Positions 23,837 to 36,400 of a DNA stretch of 64,000 bases are shown in pieces. Both the position numbers and the translations under genes were made by a program. Position 1 is the first letter of the stretch. Each line of letters opens with the position of its first letter. Source of the DNA: Enoplolaimus lenunculus (Eukaryota > Nematoda > Enoplea > Enoplida > Thoracostomopsidae); assembly GCA_030248215.1 (NCBI GenBank), contig JASANG010001532.1, forward strand, positions 1 to 64,000. The letters run 5' to 3'. The notes under the pieces were generated by a model, which was not told the DNA's origin, ran no database searches, and was given only the letters and a program-made list of their open reading frames with translations.

Positions 23837-24270
23837 CAATGGCGGATGCATGGGGAGCCACCCCGGCCGTGCCCCCCCAACAGCATCTCAACATAAATTA
23901 TATAGAATGTCAATTGCTGTTCTACGCTGTTCCGAAAATAACAGGCATTTCTAACTCATTTAAAAACAAAAACAGATGTTGCTGAAAATGACTGGATTTT
24001 GTTTTTTCAAAAGTGAATTGGCTTCTGAATCAGAGCCTTTAAATTTGTGCCTGTTTGAAACCTAATCTGAACTTATGTTGCCACCCGGTTGTTTAGATCT
24101 AAATTGCGTTGATGCTTCAGTTTTGTTTGTGATTCATCTCAATTGAACGAACGTAAACAAGTCAATTTTATATGGCAATAGTTCGTGGTTTGTTTGTGGG
24201 TCAAAAATAAGTTTATTACCTTGGAAATTTTGCCCCCCCCCCCTATTGTGAGATCCTGGATCCGCCACTG
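23837..24270 (-). mobile_element. hAT-like MITE, CAGTGGCGGATCCAGG family, copy 1
   Basis: Left CAATGGCGGATGCATGGGGA, right GATCCTGGATCCGCCACTG. Flanks GACGCACT and GATGCACG agree at 6 of 8 positions. The inside holds GCATCTCAACATAAATTATA near one end and a C run near the other. Confidence 0.82.
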
Positions 24271-25985
24271 GATGCACGGATAAAAAAATAAAATTTTCGA
24301 GGGTAAAACAAGGTGAGACTTGGTGAAAAATTCGTAAATCCTGGCTGAAATATGCAGTAAATATTACGTTCAGCATTTGCAATTTTGGAGTTAAATTTTG
24401 CGGACTCTATAAATTCATGTATGTTGGTTAATTTCACTGAAACAAGCAAAAATGTTTATTTTTAATGCGCATGGGTGTAGGCGAGATTTTAGTTTTGAGG
24501 GCTTACGTCAACTGTTTAGTATTGTCTATAAATCGCATAGTTTCAGCTAAATATATATTTATATAAATATATATACATATTTGCTAATTTTTTTATTAGA
24601 CCGTTTGGGACCGCATCCCTAAGGGTATGGCCATGATGTTGGCAAGGCAGAGGTTACTTTTTAGGATGCCTTCGAAACGCGCGTTTCTTGTGTTACTAAC
24701 TGCAAAAGTTGCTGAAACCATGATACGAAAACGCCAAAAAAGGGGTGGTGGGTGACGGTTTAACCTGTAAACCCCCGTGGTTACATTTTCGGTTGAATCG
24801 TAGTGTATAACTGTTCGTTTTTTGTACTTATAAAACACAGAATTTGAGTATATTTTGTGTATATATGATGTGAGGCGAATTTTAGTAAAATTTTCAAGTC
24901 TTAATGTATTTGTATTTTGTGAAATGAAAAAAAAAACATACTACCGCTTGTAGTTCATTTTTAAAGCTTGAATGAAAAGCACAAATAGGACATTGATGAA
25001 ACGAATTTGTGTGAGCGGTCTGCATTTGCGGATGGAGTAAATTTTGGCCAGGGCCGCACGCGTTATACCGAAGAAACATTGCGAGATGAGAAACCAAACG
25101 CAATTTTAGTACTTAATCTTAATGATAAACTATTTTAATTTAGATTTCTGACTGGTTGAATATGGCGTGGGTGACCCCGTGGATCAGCCAATCGCCGTTG
25201 AGTCTAGTATATTTGAAGTTTTTTCGAACCACTTTTGAAATGTATAGATATATGTTTGGTTGCGTGCGGCTAATTGCTTTTCAGTTTTATTTTGTTTGCT
25301 TGTTTGAGTAATGTATTTAATTTATTGTTTTCAGTTATGTACAGTAATAGTACTGTGGTCGAGATAGGCCTGAGTGTATCTATACTGCCATATGTCGTGC
25401 AATATGGGATATGTCGAAGTTTGGCTAATTTTGGTTTAATAATGAAAATCAATATTTAATGTTGTATATATATTGGTTTAGGTTAGCAATGATAGCATTG
25501 CATATATATATACTGTCACGAGATTTTGGAATATTTGTCGTATATTCTTCGAGAAATCAGGTCCTTGGTCTATAAAATACGAACACCCTATATATTGCCA
25601 GTATCAAAGCATCTGAAATCCGTGGCCAAAATTTTTCATAGCGTTTGTAAACGATTACTTGTCATATGGGTCAACATTCATTAAAATACAACCTATTTGA
25701 TTGGATATCTTATTGGTTGGTGTATCTTCTTCTGGTAATCTATGCTTGATTATTTCATGCCCAAATTTGAATTTTTGTGATGGATTTTTGAAGAACTATT
25801 AATGTAACATAATTTTTGTCAACAGTACGGTTAGTTATTTGCAATTGGACGCAACATTACGCGTTGAATGGAAATGTTCGCGAAGAAATGTGGGCTGTTA
25901 TACACACTTTCTCCAGCACATTTAAGGTTACGGCTCATGTTTGTTCTTACGGGCAGGGTTAGGCTTAGGTACAAGTTTAGGTACG

Positions 25986-26145
25986 CGCCCGTAGCACGTG
26001 GGACCAGTGGTGGCTCAGCCCCCTTAACAGAATTCTGACCCACCTAAAAAATCTGCGACCTTGCTTGTAAGTTATAGAAAACCCTGTATGATGTTACTCC
26101 TGATAATTTTTTAGCCCCGTCTAGCAAGTTGAGCTGGCTACGCGA
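25986..26145 (+). mobile_element. Short repeat (GAGCTGGCTACGGG family), copy 3
   Basis: GGCTCAGCCCCCTTAACAG, GCGACCTTGCTTGTAAGTTA and AAGTTGAGCTGGCTACGCG. It is followed directly by a TTAGGC-like scrap (GCTTAGGC...GGTTTAGGCTTATACC, 26148-26200). Confidence 0.65.
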
Positions 26146-26605
26146 TTGCTTAGGCAAACGTTAAGGTTTAGGCTTATACCTAAACCTCAACTTTCGCCTG
26201 ATCGGAGTATAATCTCGGAGTATAATCTAAAGCTTGTGGGGGAGGCGAGTGTACTAGAGCCGAAATGTATAAAATACAGTTCGCCTTCAATTGAAAATCT
26301 TGTTTAAATTTGTAGTTTATGCGTGGTACAGTTGACGGTATAGCAAAACAGCTGCCTAAGAATGCTTTTTCAAGTAGACACGCGACACGCCGTTCTACTC
26401 TCATATTCATTTACTTTATTACTATTTGTAAAATTTTACAACCCTATTCGGATAGTTTTGCATTAATTGAGTGTGTTCGCAGTTTCAAAAGCGCGCTATT
26501 GAAAAGCTAAAATTTGAGCTGTTTCACACAAAAATTTTAAAAATTATTTTAAAACGAACAATTATGATGTTGTTTGTATGTGTCATTAATATAATTTTAT
26601 CAAAG

Positions 26606-26853
26606 GCTCTGCCGGTCAATCAACGGTGGTGTACTGTACCATGGTGGAGTCAGACATTTCTGACACGGACCGCGATATCTATAATAGTGCATTAAAAGCA
26701 TGTGAGCGAGTAGCCAAACGCAGTTTTAGTAGTAAATCCATTATGCGAAACTTTGGTTTTGATAATTGTAGGGGGCATGGCGTATGGCCTAGGGTGACCA
26801 CCCCGCCTAGGATTCATCAGTGGTTAGATACAAACGATATGCCGAATTGTTGA
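26606..26853 (+). other. Candidate terminal exon, unrecognised protein
   Basis: After a possible acceptor ATCAAAG, one frame is open for 82 codons to a stop. It reads like protein: MVESDISDTDRDIYNSALKA, CERVAKRSFSSKSIMRNFGF, then GHGVWPRVTTPPRIHQWL and a Cys at the C-terminus. There is no matching upstream exon nearby, the acceptor lacks a good pyrimidine tract, and no AATAAA follows closely. It could be the last exon of an unidentified gene, a gene fragment, or chance. Confidence 0.35.
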
Positions 26854-27273
26854 AATATTAATAACTACTACTACTGCCACAGTCATTAAGTTTGTTAAAT
26901 TGAGCGTGTAACGAGTTGAAAAGAAAGGAAATTGAAGTGTGAACGCAGGCTTTATGAGAACAGTACAACACCCGATAGGCACGGGCGTCCCCACCGGGGG
27001 TTTTTAGGGCGCCGTGCCCCCTCCAAATTTGGCTGGTGACCTCCATATTGATTCGGTCTAAAAGTAAACAATCTTCAGTTGCAATTGTAGCGGGCGCACA
27101 CCAAAATTTAATTCGTTGCCCCACCCGCGAACATAATTTTCAGCGGACGCCCATGCAAGTAGGTTGTAGTTTTCAAAAAAGAACAACTGTACAGTTTCTA
27201 TACTACTACTACGTACGAAGGGGGTCCATACTGTTGGAACGACAATTTTCTAACGCGAGGTGGGACATGCGGT

Positions 27274-27452
27274 CAGTGGCGGATCCAGGATCTCAAAATT
27301 GGGGGGTGGGCAAAATTTCACAGGTGATAAACTTACTTTTGACCCACACACAAACCGCGAACTATTGTCACAAAATTGCTAAGTATATAATTTATATCGA
27401 GATGGTGTTGGGGGGGGGGCGCGGCCGGGGTCCCCCCATGGATCCGCCATTG
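27274..27452 (+). mobile_element. hAT-like MITE, CAGTGGCGGATCCAGG family, copy 2, perfect target duplication
   Basis: Starts CAGTGGCGGATCCAGGATCT, ends CCCATGGATCCGCCATTG. Perfect 8-bp duplication CATGCGGT at 27266-27273 and 27453-27460. Inside, a G run of nine and a GCGGCCGGGG block. Confidence 0.92.
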
Positions 27453-27950
27453 CATGCGGTATGTGTAAACAAAAAAGCTCAAGAGCGAAACGAACATTGA
27501 AGCTACATTTGAGTTCTGTGTTTCCCAAAAATTTGGAAGCGAGATTTGGTCCCAGATGTATTTACGCCTGTATATACGTATACTTCTATATATACATTTA
27601 CATGTGTATAATGTATTCAAAGCAGAGAACTTTTTGTCTTACACTTAGCATCGTTCTCCTGACAGTTATAGCAACGTAAAGGGGATGTATTTTAAAGCTA
27701 TCTGTTCAATAGAGTGTTTTCGATTGTACTACAGTAACTTATGACAACTCCTACGTGTTGCTTCGTTCACACTTCGTTGTAGAGTAATCGTATATTTATA
27801 TACAGTATGTTGTGCTATGAACACGAGTTCTTGTAGTTTATGTAAAATATAAGCTTCACCATGTTTATTTTGTTGCGGCGAACTTGTGCAGACGATGCTA
27901 ATTTTGTGATGAGTATTGCAATGAGAAAAGTGTTGCTCAGTAATACAAAA

Positions 27951-28165
27951 GTTGACAGAATATGAAGAATACAGCGGTTCTAATCGAAAGTAAATTTTGT
28001 CGGAAACGGGATTGGAATCAAATTCGTTTGTCAGAACCGGAATCGGATTCGGAATAAAAAAGTTGACAGAATATGAACAATATAGGGTTCTAATCGGAAG
28101 TAAATTTTGTCGGAAACGGGATTGGAATGAAATTTTTTGGCGGAACCGGAACCGGCATCGGAATT
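27951..28165. repeat. Tandem duplication, two units of about 111 bp
   Basis: Both units begin GTTGACAGAATATGAA and contain GTAAATTTTGTCGGAAACGG and GAACCGGAA words. Just downstream (28184-28222) a 20-bp TTAAAAGGTAAAATGTA unit is also doubled. Confidence 0.85.
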
Positions 28166-28222
28166 TAAGTTTTAGTAATTCAGTTAAAAGGTAAAATGTA
28201 TGGTTAAAAGGTAAAATGTATA

Positions 28223-30411
28223 AGTTGATTTTTGTAGTATATAATACCTGTTAATATTGCTCACAGTTTCAGTAAAAATTGCTTGTATAGCTGACTGTAT
28301 TAACCATTTTCTGACGTTGTAAAACTTGTGACATTAATGGAGGCCTGCCAAGTCTCTCAGAGCGTTGATCAATTTGGCCTTAATTCGAAATGTAGTTAAG
28401 CATTTTTAGCATTTCATACCTTTAAATTATTGGAAACCAATTCTATGGAGTGACGATATTTTATATCCTAGGTTTGTGGTTACAATTCAGTGCTGATCTC
28501 TCAAAGAGAATATTTGTCACTGCAGTAAGATATAGATTTTGTTATTGTTTAAAAGTAAAACATAAGGTTGTCAATTGTAGCCAAATTTTGATAATCAGCG
28601 CAATATAACTTATGATCGAAAAATCAAAATTCCGGCATCGAAATAGCAGCCAATTAGAATCGGTATAGGAACCCAAATTTTATCGAAATTTTAGTCGGAA
28701 TCGCAATTCCGTTGAAATTCTGGAAGTACATAAATAGTTTTTTTTTCGTATTCTCTTTGACACAGGATGTTGTTGGAAACGGAGGTCATTATTGGTTTTG
28801 GTTAGTGACCTATTCAACACTTTTGAGCGGATGGATATGTGTAAACAAAGATTATATTTTTAGTAAACAAATTTTGGCGTAGGCGTATATATAGCCAGGA
28901 TTTTCACTTCAGGGGAGACTAAGCAACTAGGAGTTACGGTAAATATGGGGTTCGGAAGAAATACCACGCGAAAACAGCGCTAAGCTTCGGACACAGTTTT
29001 GAAATTGATGTGTCCCAACGAAAATTTTATATTTTGGTGGGTTTTCCAACGGGTAATTTGATTACTAGATCCGCCTGATCTGCTCTTATCGTACGTGTAA
29101 AACTATACGGTAAATTTCGTGAGCGAAGTGAATGGAAAGCTAATAATGGTAATAATTATTTTCAGTTCAATTAACGAAACGTATACTATTGCACGACTGT
29201 AATACTGCAACGATGCAGAAATTTGAATTGATGTCCGGCTAATATCCGCTTCCAGTATACTGGGTCGCTCCTTAGTATTCATCCCTCCATACCACCTGCC
29301 TACGTGCATGGTTTTGCAAAATATTACAAACAGTAAGTACATGCATAAGCAAATGTATGTCAGCGTTGTCTTCTTGGAACAAGGATTCTTCATGAATAGT
29401 CGCTGATATCAAATATTTTTCATAAAAGATAATGTGGAGTGTGTTCTGTTACATAAGATAAAAATAACTTTAATATATGAACAGTGAGTTATATAGTGAG
29501 AACAGTATATATATTGTATATTATATCGGTATATATTAATAGTGCCTGCTTTTTTAATCTGGGCAATTTTTATTTGTAAATGCACTAGGGAGAGTATGTG
29601 ACTGAGGTACGGAATATGGATCACGGGTATTACTACTACTCCTAAAGTCATACCGAACAGATTTTTATAAAGTGTGTGTGATGGGTTTTTTTAAAACCAA
29701 CGAGAGTGACTTCGAAGTCAAAAAAATTGTTACATTTCTTGATTCTGCCGCCCAGGGGGACGGTTGCGTCGGAATGTTTAAGAATTCTGCAGTTGAAAGT
29801 AAAAATATTATAATAAAATCCAATAAGTATATATATTTATATTAATATATATTTATATATTTATATATAATCTTTAGGTTAATTGCAATAATTTTTCTGC
29901 AAATGACAATTGAAGTTTCAGTTTGTCAGCGACATTTCGATGTTTTAATGTAAGCGATTCGCTAACGGCAGCAGGCAGAGACAAGAGCCGTGGTGTATAT
30001 ACACAAAACGTGGTCTGCCGCGTTGTTATTATTATAATCATCATTATAATCTTTTTCTCGGCCGTATTCCTGCGCAAAATATATATTTACTTTGACGACA
30101 AATTATACGAATTTCCTATTGATTTAAATAGCAATTGTATATGCTATTTTTTGAGTTTGTTTAAAACTTGACGTTTCCATGTATTGTTGCGAATTATATA
30201 TAAATGTATGTATATATTATGAGATTTTTGCTGAATTGTATTTTTTGCCAAATAGTGTGGGTATGTACGGGTTTATGATTGCTATTATTTGTGATCTGAT
30301 ATTAGCATTCATGATGATAATGTTGCCTCATGTGCATTTCCGATGCGCCTGCAGCCAGAAGTTTTGACGCACCCTGGAAAAGTTTCAACCTCGCTTATAT
30401 ATAAGTAAATT
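28223..30411. other. Spacer, no gene seen
   Basis: AT-rich, with TA-rich low-complexity runs near 29829-29872. No conserved reading frame, splice-site pairs or repeat termini found. Confidence 0.45.
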
Positions 30412-30719
30412 GGCCCGTGTATAGAACATGGACGGATCGTTTTCCGGAGGGGCTATTATAGAGTCAGTTTAAGCTTTAGACTAATTTTTTTGCTTAGGCT
30501 TAGGCTTAGGAATAGGCTCATCCATACGCTTAGGATTAGGCTTAGGAATAGGCTCATTCATACGTTTAGGCTTAGGCTTAGGCTTAGGCTTAGGAATAGG
30601 CTCATCCATACGCTTAGGATTAGGCTTAGGAATAGGCTCATTCATACGTTTAGGCTTAGGCTTAGGCTTAGGCTTAGGAATATGCTTATACTACTGTTCT
30701 GACTTTCTATACATGAGCC
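30412..30719 (+). mobile_element. GGCCCATGT-superfamily MITE with expanded TTAGGC-like array
   Basis: Starts GGCCCGTGTATAGAAC and ends TTTCTATACATGAGCC. The core (30496-30690) is the longest TTAGGC-like array in the window: runs of GCTTAGGCTTAGGCTTAGG broken by AATAGGCTCATCCATACG and AATAGGCTCATTCATACG. The whole pattern repeats as two higher-order units of about 84 bp. No target duplication is visible at these ends. Confidence 0.85.
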
Positions 30720-30954
30720 GTGTCACTGATCTGATGTGTGCTGCTCATGTATGTTGAGCTGGCTACACGGTCATGAGTCACATAGATTGAAAAGCGACGA
30801 AAGCGATCGGCCACAATTTTCGAGTGTGTAAGCATGTGAGACATACTTGTCCGTTATATGCACATAATATAGTACAGTTCACTGTATGTATGCTGGCTGG
30901 CAGCATACGGTCGACACATATGGTCGACGAAAAATGCAGTTGGAGAGGCGGGCT

Positions 30955-31025
30955 GCGTAGCACAGTGGTAGAGTGTTCGCTTAACGATCCGTAGGCGCAG
31001 AGTTCGATTCCCGCTCCTGAGGCCC
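30955..31025 (+). mobile_element. tRNA-derived SINE-like head
   Basis: GCTGCGTAGCACAGTGGTAG holds an A box and AGAGTTCGATTCCCGC a B box at tRNA spacing. The acceptor and T stems do not pair properly, so a working tRNA is unlikely. A body of about 150 bases follows, up to about 31170. Confidence 0.5.
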
Positions 31026-31344
31026 GTTTCTATAGGTGATTAGTTAATGGTCTGATGTCCCGGTTCCTACCCACCCAGACTGACAGGGCGTAACAACTGC
31101 TGTCTGAGAATTTTGTTGCTCATGCGTTTCGCCTTATTAAGGACTTAGCCAGCATGTTATCTTGGTAAAAGAATTTTTTTCGCGTTTTGATTCTGAATAT
31201 ATTATTTTTAAGTGTGTTAAAAGTGCTTTTTTCATGTCTCACCAAAAATTACGGAATAGAATTCTCGGGATAGTCGGTATATGTTCACGGTAAGTGTATG
31301 TAAAGCATAGGTTGCCATACATGTGCACATATACCAGAATATTA

Positions 31345-31440
31345 AGTTGTTGCATTCGACCACATGCTGCAATGGCAGCATGCTTGAGTCGAATGTAAGA
31401 CGGCTGAGGTTTGATTCCCGGTGTGGTCGTTAACTTTATG
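31345..31440 (+). mobile_element. tRNA-like segment with B box, hit by a hAT-like MITE downstream
   Basis: GAGGTTTGATTCCCGGTGTG resembles a B box; upstream is a strong hairpin CATGCTGC/GCAGCATG. The A box is not clear. The CAGTGGCGG element starts at 31496, just past this segment. Confidence 0.35.
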
Positions 31441-31495
31441 CAAAACTTCGAACAGTGGTCGTGCAGGGACCGTATAACTCAACAGCAGTGGCGGA

Positions 31496-31856
31496 TCCAG
31501 GATCTCAAAATGGGGGGCGGTCAAAATGTCACAGGTACGAAACTTATTTTTGACCCACCCACAAACCACGAACTATTGCCATAAAATTGACTTCCTTACG
31601 TTCGTTCAATTATTTAAAGGCTCGGATTCGGAAGCCAATTCAGTTTTGAAAAAGCAAAATCCAGTCAGCTTCAGCAATATCCGTTTCTGTTTTGAATGAG
31701 TTGGAACTGCCTGCTATTTTCGGAAAATGTCTTAGCATTAGCGGTTATGGATTTCAATTTATTTCGTAGAACAGCAATTGACACTCTATATAATTTTTGT
31801 CGAGATGCTGTTGGGGGGGGGCACGGCCGGGGTGGTCCCCCATGGATCCGATCCTG
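31496..31856 (+). mobile_element. hAT-like MITE, CAGTGGCGGATCCAGG family, copy 3
   Basis: Starts CAGTGGCGGATCCAGGATCT, ends CCATGGATCCGATCCTG. Flanks CTCAACAG and CTCCACAG match at 7 of 8 positions. G run of nine near the right end as in copy 2. Confidence 0.87.
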
Positions 31857-32207
31857 CTCCACAGAAATATACACCATCGATTCCTCGTCTTGCCGCTGCG
31901 CCCTGTCAGCTTATTTTTGTCATATTTCTTTACAGCTTATGTTTGTACAGGAATTTAACCGAAACCTGACTTGATAGCTGTAAAGTATCGTATCTGATAT
32001 CAGGTGCTCGGACTCGACAATATTAATTGTGTATATTTTTTTATTTCAAGTCACATAATAAGCATTGCGTTGTCTTTTACTAGGTTCAGTTTAATGGCCA
32101 ACATTTTAATATTTATTTGGATGGTTTTCGCTCTCTACTGTACTCGTTATCGTACTTAGTTTACGGTACAACTGAAAAGTAAAGTGTACCTGGTGTGCGC
32201 AAGTTAT

Positions 32208-32427
32208 GGTCCATGTTACTTTAAGGGACGTCCAGGTTTCTGGTGGGTCTATATAAAAGAGTCGGTTTAGATTCTAGAGTACATTTTTTGCTTAAGCTTA
32301 GGCGTAGGAACACATTTTTGCAACGTTTAGGCTTATGCTTAGGTGGCCGGTTATGATTAAGGGCGCGCCCTCGTGTCCGGCGGAAAAAAAGAAGGCAGCG
32401 GACCAACCCCCTAAAGTAACATTGGCT
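32208..32427 (+). mobile_element. GGCCCATGTTACTTTAAGG MITE with TTAGGC-like core, copy 2
   Basis: Starts GGTCCATGTTACTTTAAGGG, ends CCCCTAAAGTAACATTGGCT. Perfect 8-bp duplication CAAGTTAT (32200-32207, 32428-32435). Holds GTCCAGGTTTCTGGTGGGTC, shared by all copies, and a TTAGGC-like core; its right half is extended by a GC-richer block. Confidence 0.92.
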
Positions 32428-32435
32428 CAAGTTAT

Positions 32436-33435
32436 TATGTGGATTCTGTGTTACGGTCTTGAAAAAATTTTGAACTGTTATTCACTGTGCATTTGAATGT
32501 ACAAGATATTGAACCGTTCGTTATGGTCCTAAAATAACGAACAAAGACTATGGTATTCGTGTGAAGTTGACCCTAGTTTGGGGCAGTTTAAAAAAACTAC
32601 ATATTTTCGCATTAATCTGTGTGTAAAAATAGTTACATGTTTTCATACAAACTTTTTAAGCTGTTGGAATTATAGATTTTCATGTCAAGTGTATGTGCTT
32701 CGTCTTTGTCTTTGGTTTAAGTTGTATAAATTTAGCTTTGTTTTTATCCTAAAATTCAGCGAATTCAGCGGTTCTCTTTGAAATTTAGACTTGCGTTTTC
32801 AAGGCATTATAGTCACATAAGTCAAACTGTGTGCGCTAGCTAAGTAAATAGATAAAGATGCTTAAAGACAGAGATGCGTATATAGAACGAGACTGCGAAA
32901 TAACATGTTTTGATTGCTAACTTTTCATTTACGTTAATTGAAAGAAATTTTCACTTATTTTATGCGAATTATTTTAACGAATTATGTCGTTCGTTTTTGA
33001 GGTTTTGAGTGTTTTGCTCGAAACTAACTTAATACAGACCATATTCTTGTTATTATTCGTGTATATTCGTTCAAAGTGTGCATATGCTTCAGGTCAGTAT
33101 TTAGTTTATTTGAATCGCTCAATATATTTTGTAAGTATTTAGCAAAGAAACTTATATTTTATATAATCAGTCTAAATGGCATATTAAACCGTTGTGTGTT
33201 AATACTGTGTACCGATGCTTATATGATGAATATTAATCATAATCAGTATAATTGTTGAGAATTTGTTCACAAAATTTCAACGAAAAATAACGGCGATTTT
33301 AAGAAGGAAAGTTTTGCGTGATTTTTCGGCTATTTTATGTAATTTTGCCGATCGAACGTTTTATGACGAACAGGTTGGTTGAGTTCAATGTGAAGTTCAA
33401 CTCAGTGAGTTGAGGTGTTTCTTGTTTTGGTGGTC
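32436..33435. other. mec-8 upstream region
   Basis: AT-rich, no repeat termini recognised. The mec-8 promoter and 5' UTR should lie in the last few hundred bases; no specific element can be assigned. Confidence 0.4.
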
Positions 33436-36400
33436 ATGGTTATGGAGCTCGCGAGTGCAATTGTGAAAGCTGAACAACAGCAGTTGAATGGCGGGGATGT
33501 TGGAATGTTGACGGCGTGTCACAGTATGGATTCGTTGAATACGATCCCTGATGATGAGGTTAGTTGACGCTGTTGACGAATGAACACTGACGGATCGACG
33601 GATGGACACTCAAGCCATGGCCGTCAAACAACGCAACTGGGTTCGAAACAAAAAAACGTTGCGTTCAGATTAGTATTAAAATTGCGTTTGGCTTCTTGCT
33701 CGCGAACTTTACATCACCAATTGACGATATTTGCTAAACACAGTTGACAAAACAACTGTAGCGTAGCATTGTGATTGTAATCACGCTGTTCTGCGCGTGT
33801 ACCTATGACTGGATAATTTATAGGCTTCGGCTTAGGCGTAAGTAAGTAATTAGAAGCAATCTAAAGTCATCTAATAACATTTAGAATGGTTTCAGCGTAT
33901 GAAATGGTGCAGGCCCGCCCCGTAAGAGATCCCCTCATCGTAACAAGATTTTAAACAAAAAATTTGAAAAATATATTGGTCATCGCAAAGTGCCCCCACC
34001 CCGGAATTTTGGGGGGTGACAATATGCTTCGAGTATAGTTTCAATGCATCGTTGTAGGTGCGAACTTTGTTTGTAAGCGGTCTGCCAATGGATGCGACTC
34101 CGCGTGAGCTGTATTTATTGTTTCGAGGATATAAAGTAAGTTTGAAATATTTAAATATGATTGACTAATTTGCGTACATTAAACAAGAATGTAACTAGTT
34201 TTCTTTATATTAAGAAGGCACCGTGAGTCTATAATTTCAATTAGACTAAGATTAGTGTATGCTTGAATGGTAAATTTGTGATCTATCAAATTTAGTCAGC
34301 TTACTTAAGTATTTACTTAACTTAAGTACGCTTTTAAAAATGGCAAAATCGTTAAGTAATTACTTAGCACGAAGTACTAAGTCGTACTTAAGTAGGGTTT
34401 CCGAAACCCAGCCAATGACTCACATATGGCGTTTTTCTGTTTAGTTGGAAAAGTTAAGCATTTAATTAAGTCAGCGACTTAAGTAATTACTTAGCTTAAA
34501 TAAATACTTAAATAAGATTTTAGTAACCCAGCCATTATTTGGCAACTCCAGCTCATACGGCTTCGCGTCGTATTCCTCTACGTATCTTGTAGTACCAGAC
34601 TTACAGTATATAGACTACAGAGCCATTGTAGCGAATAGTTTGCATGGCTGTGTAACTCAACAGTTCGGGAAGCAAACTGGTAATCTCTACGTCGTGGGTT
34701 TAATTTAAGCCCCACTGCATCCGTACCAAAATTTTCGTTTAGGGCTCTATATGGTACATCCTAACTTAGAATATAAACTAAGTTTGAAATATTTAAATGA
34801 TTGACTAATTTGTGTACATTACACATAGAAGGGCTTAGGTTTTGTGTTAGGACACTAAGACACGGAACAATGTTTGGCCAATGAGCGGATACTTGGTTGT
34901 ATTGTTTCGAGAGTTTAAAATTAGTTTAAACGATATTATTGAAAGATTGGTTCAAGTCTTTCGGGTTTGGAGGCATAGAGTTAAAAAATGGCCAAGGTTT
35001 TGCTACTAGGTTCAGAGATGTAAAAGGCAACGATTTATGTAACTATCCCGCGTTTACCCGGAGGTAACGTGCAAATCTGACCAGGACATTGAATAAGATT
35101 TGTACGAGAGTATGGGGGGTGCGATTAGAGTTATATATTGATTTACTGTTGAGAAAATTTGAAGTATATGGAAGTTTTAATAGAATGTATCAAATTTAGG
35201 GTTCGGCTTGCTAGAATGGAGAGCGTCATCTGGCTAGGAGTCGTGGATCAGAATCTACGGCAGTTCGTCGCCGGGCGACTTGTCGCCCAACAGAGTCCAA
35301 AAACCTCCGATTAAATCTAAGCATAATCTTAAGCGTAAGCGTAAGCCTAAGCGTGATGGTTGGCGACGAATTGACGAGGCGATAAAGTTTCGGATTACCA
35401 GTTGTCGGTTGACGAGTTGTCGGGCAATGAATTGTTGTGATACGCATATCGAATGGTTACTTGTATAATGCAGATATTGAATTAGGGACATGATATTCTC
35501 TAAGACAAGATGCAGGATATATCAGTCATAGTGGGACTATATGTATTGAACGAAGCTCGAACACACTTAAGCAATTAAGCTAATATGCAAATTAGTCATA
35601 AGCTAACTATTCATTTATCGGTTTTGGAGGTTTTTAAGCAATTTACCCAGATTCCTCGCACCCAAAAATCCTTCAGTATCCCTAATAATTAGTGAAATAT
35701 TGCAAAAAGTCCCAATTTACGCTTATCAATTATGATAGTATGTAAATTAGCAATTAGCAAACTATTCAATTATCGTTTTTGAAGATTTGTAGACAATTTA
35801 TTCACATTCGTAGCGCCCTAAACCTCTTTAGTACTGAAATTACATTGCTTGTAACCGAAGTAACTAGTGAAATTTGTTAAAAAGTCCCAAATTAGGTTTA
35901 ATCAATTATGTAAATTTGCTTTGCTCAATCCTACCAGTTTCCTGGCGATTGTTTTTAGATAAAAGTTTAGGCCTTGTAGTTTTGTGGTAGTAAGTAAATC
36001 AGCTAATACTTGTATTTTAGCCGTTGTAAATCAAATGCCGAGACTAGAATTTATATTTTTGTGAATATATTATGGGCTATTCGGGAGATCATTAATTACT
36101 AAGTGTCGGATATAGAGTTCTGGGCCTATATTCTCAATTGTGTATAGCAACTGTCATCAGTTAATAATATGTTTTCAAACCCACAAACTATTGTAGTTAT
36201 TGAACTCAAATTGATATACAGCAGTAGAACAAATTATACGAGAAAAATATGCCGAATTTGAAGCCTTAGCATTTACTGGTTCGAAAGTTACAACACTAAT
36301 ATCACCAACTACTGATAGGTGCTACACACATTTAAGAATACGGACCCTGGTCTTTGTTCTCAACTGGATACCGCCGTACCGATGACTCTGCGGACCGCTA

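Noticed and set aside
27036-27500. 154-codon open frame on the + strand
   Set aside because: Runs through the CAGTGGCGG MITE and its G run; no protein-like conservation.
30490-30702. Arg/Leu-repeat open frame
   Set aside because: Product of the TTAGGC-like array inside a MITE, not a gene.
30955-31025. Working tRNA gene
   Set aside because: A and B boxes are present but acceptor and T stems mispair; better explained as the head of a tRNA-derived SINE.
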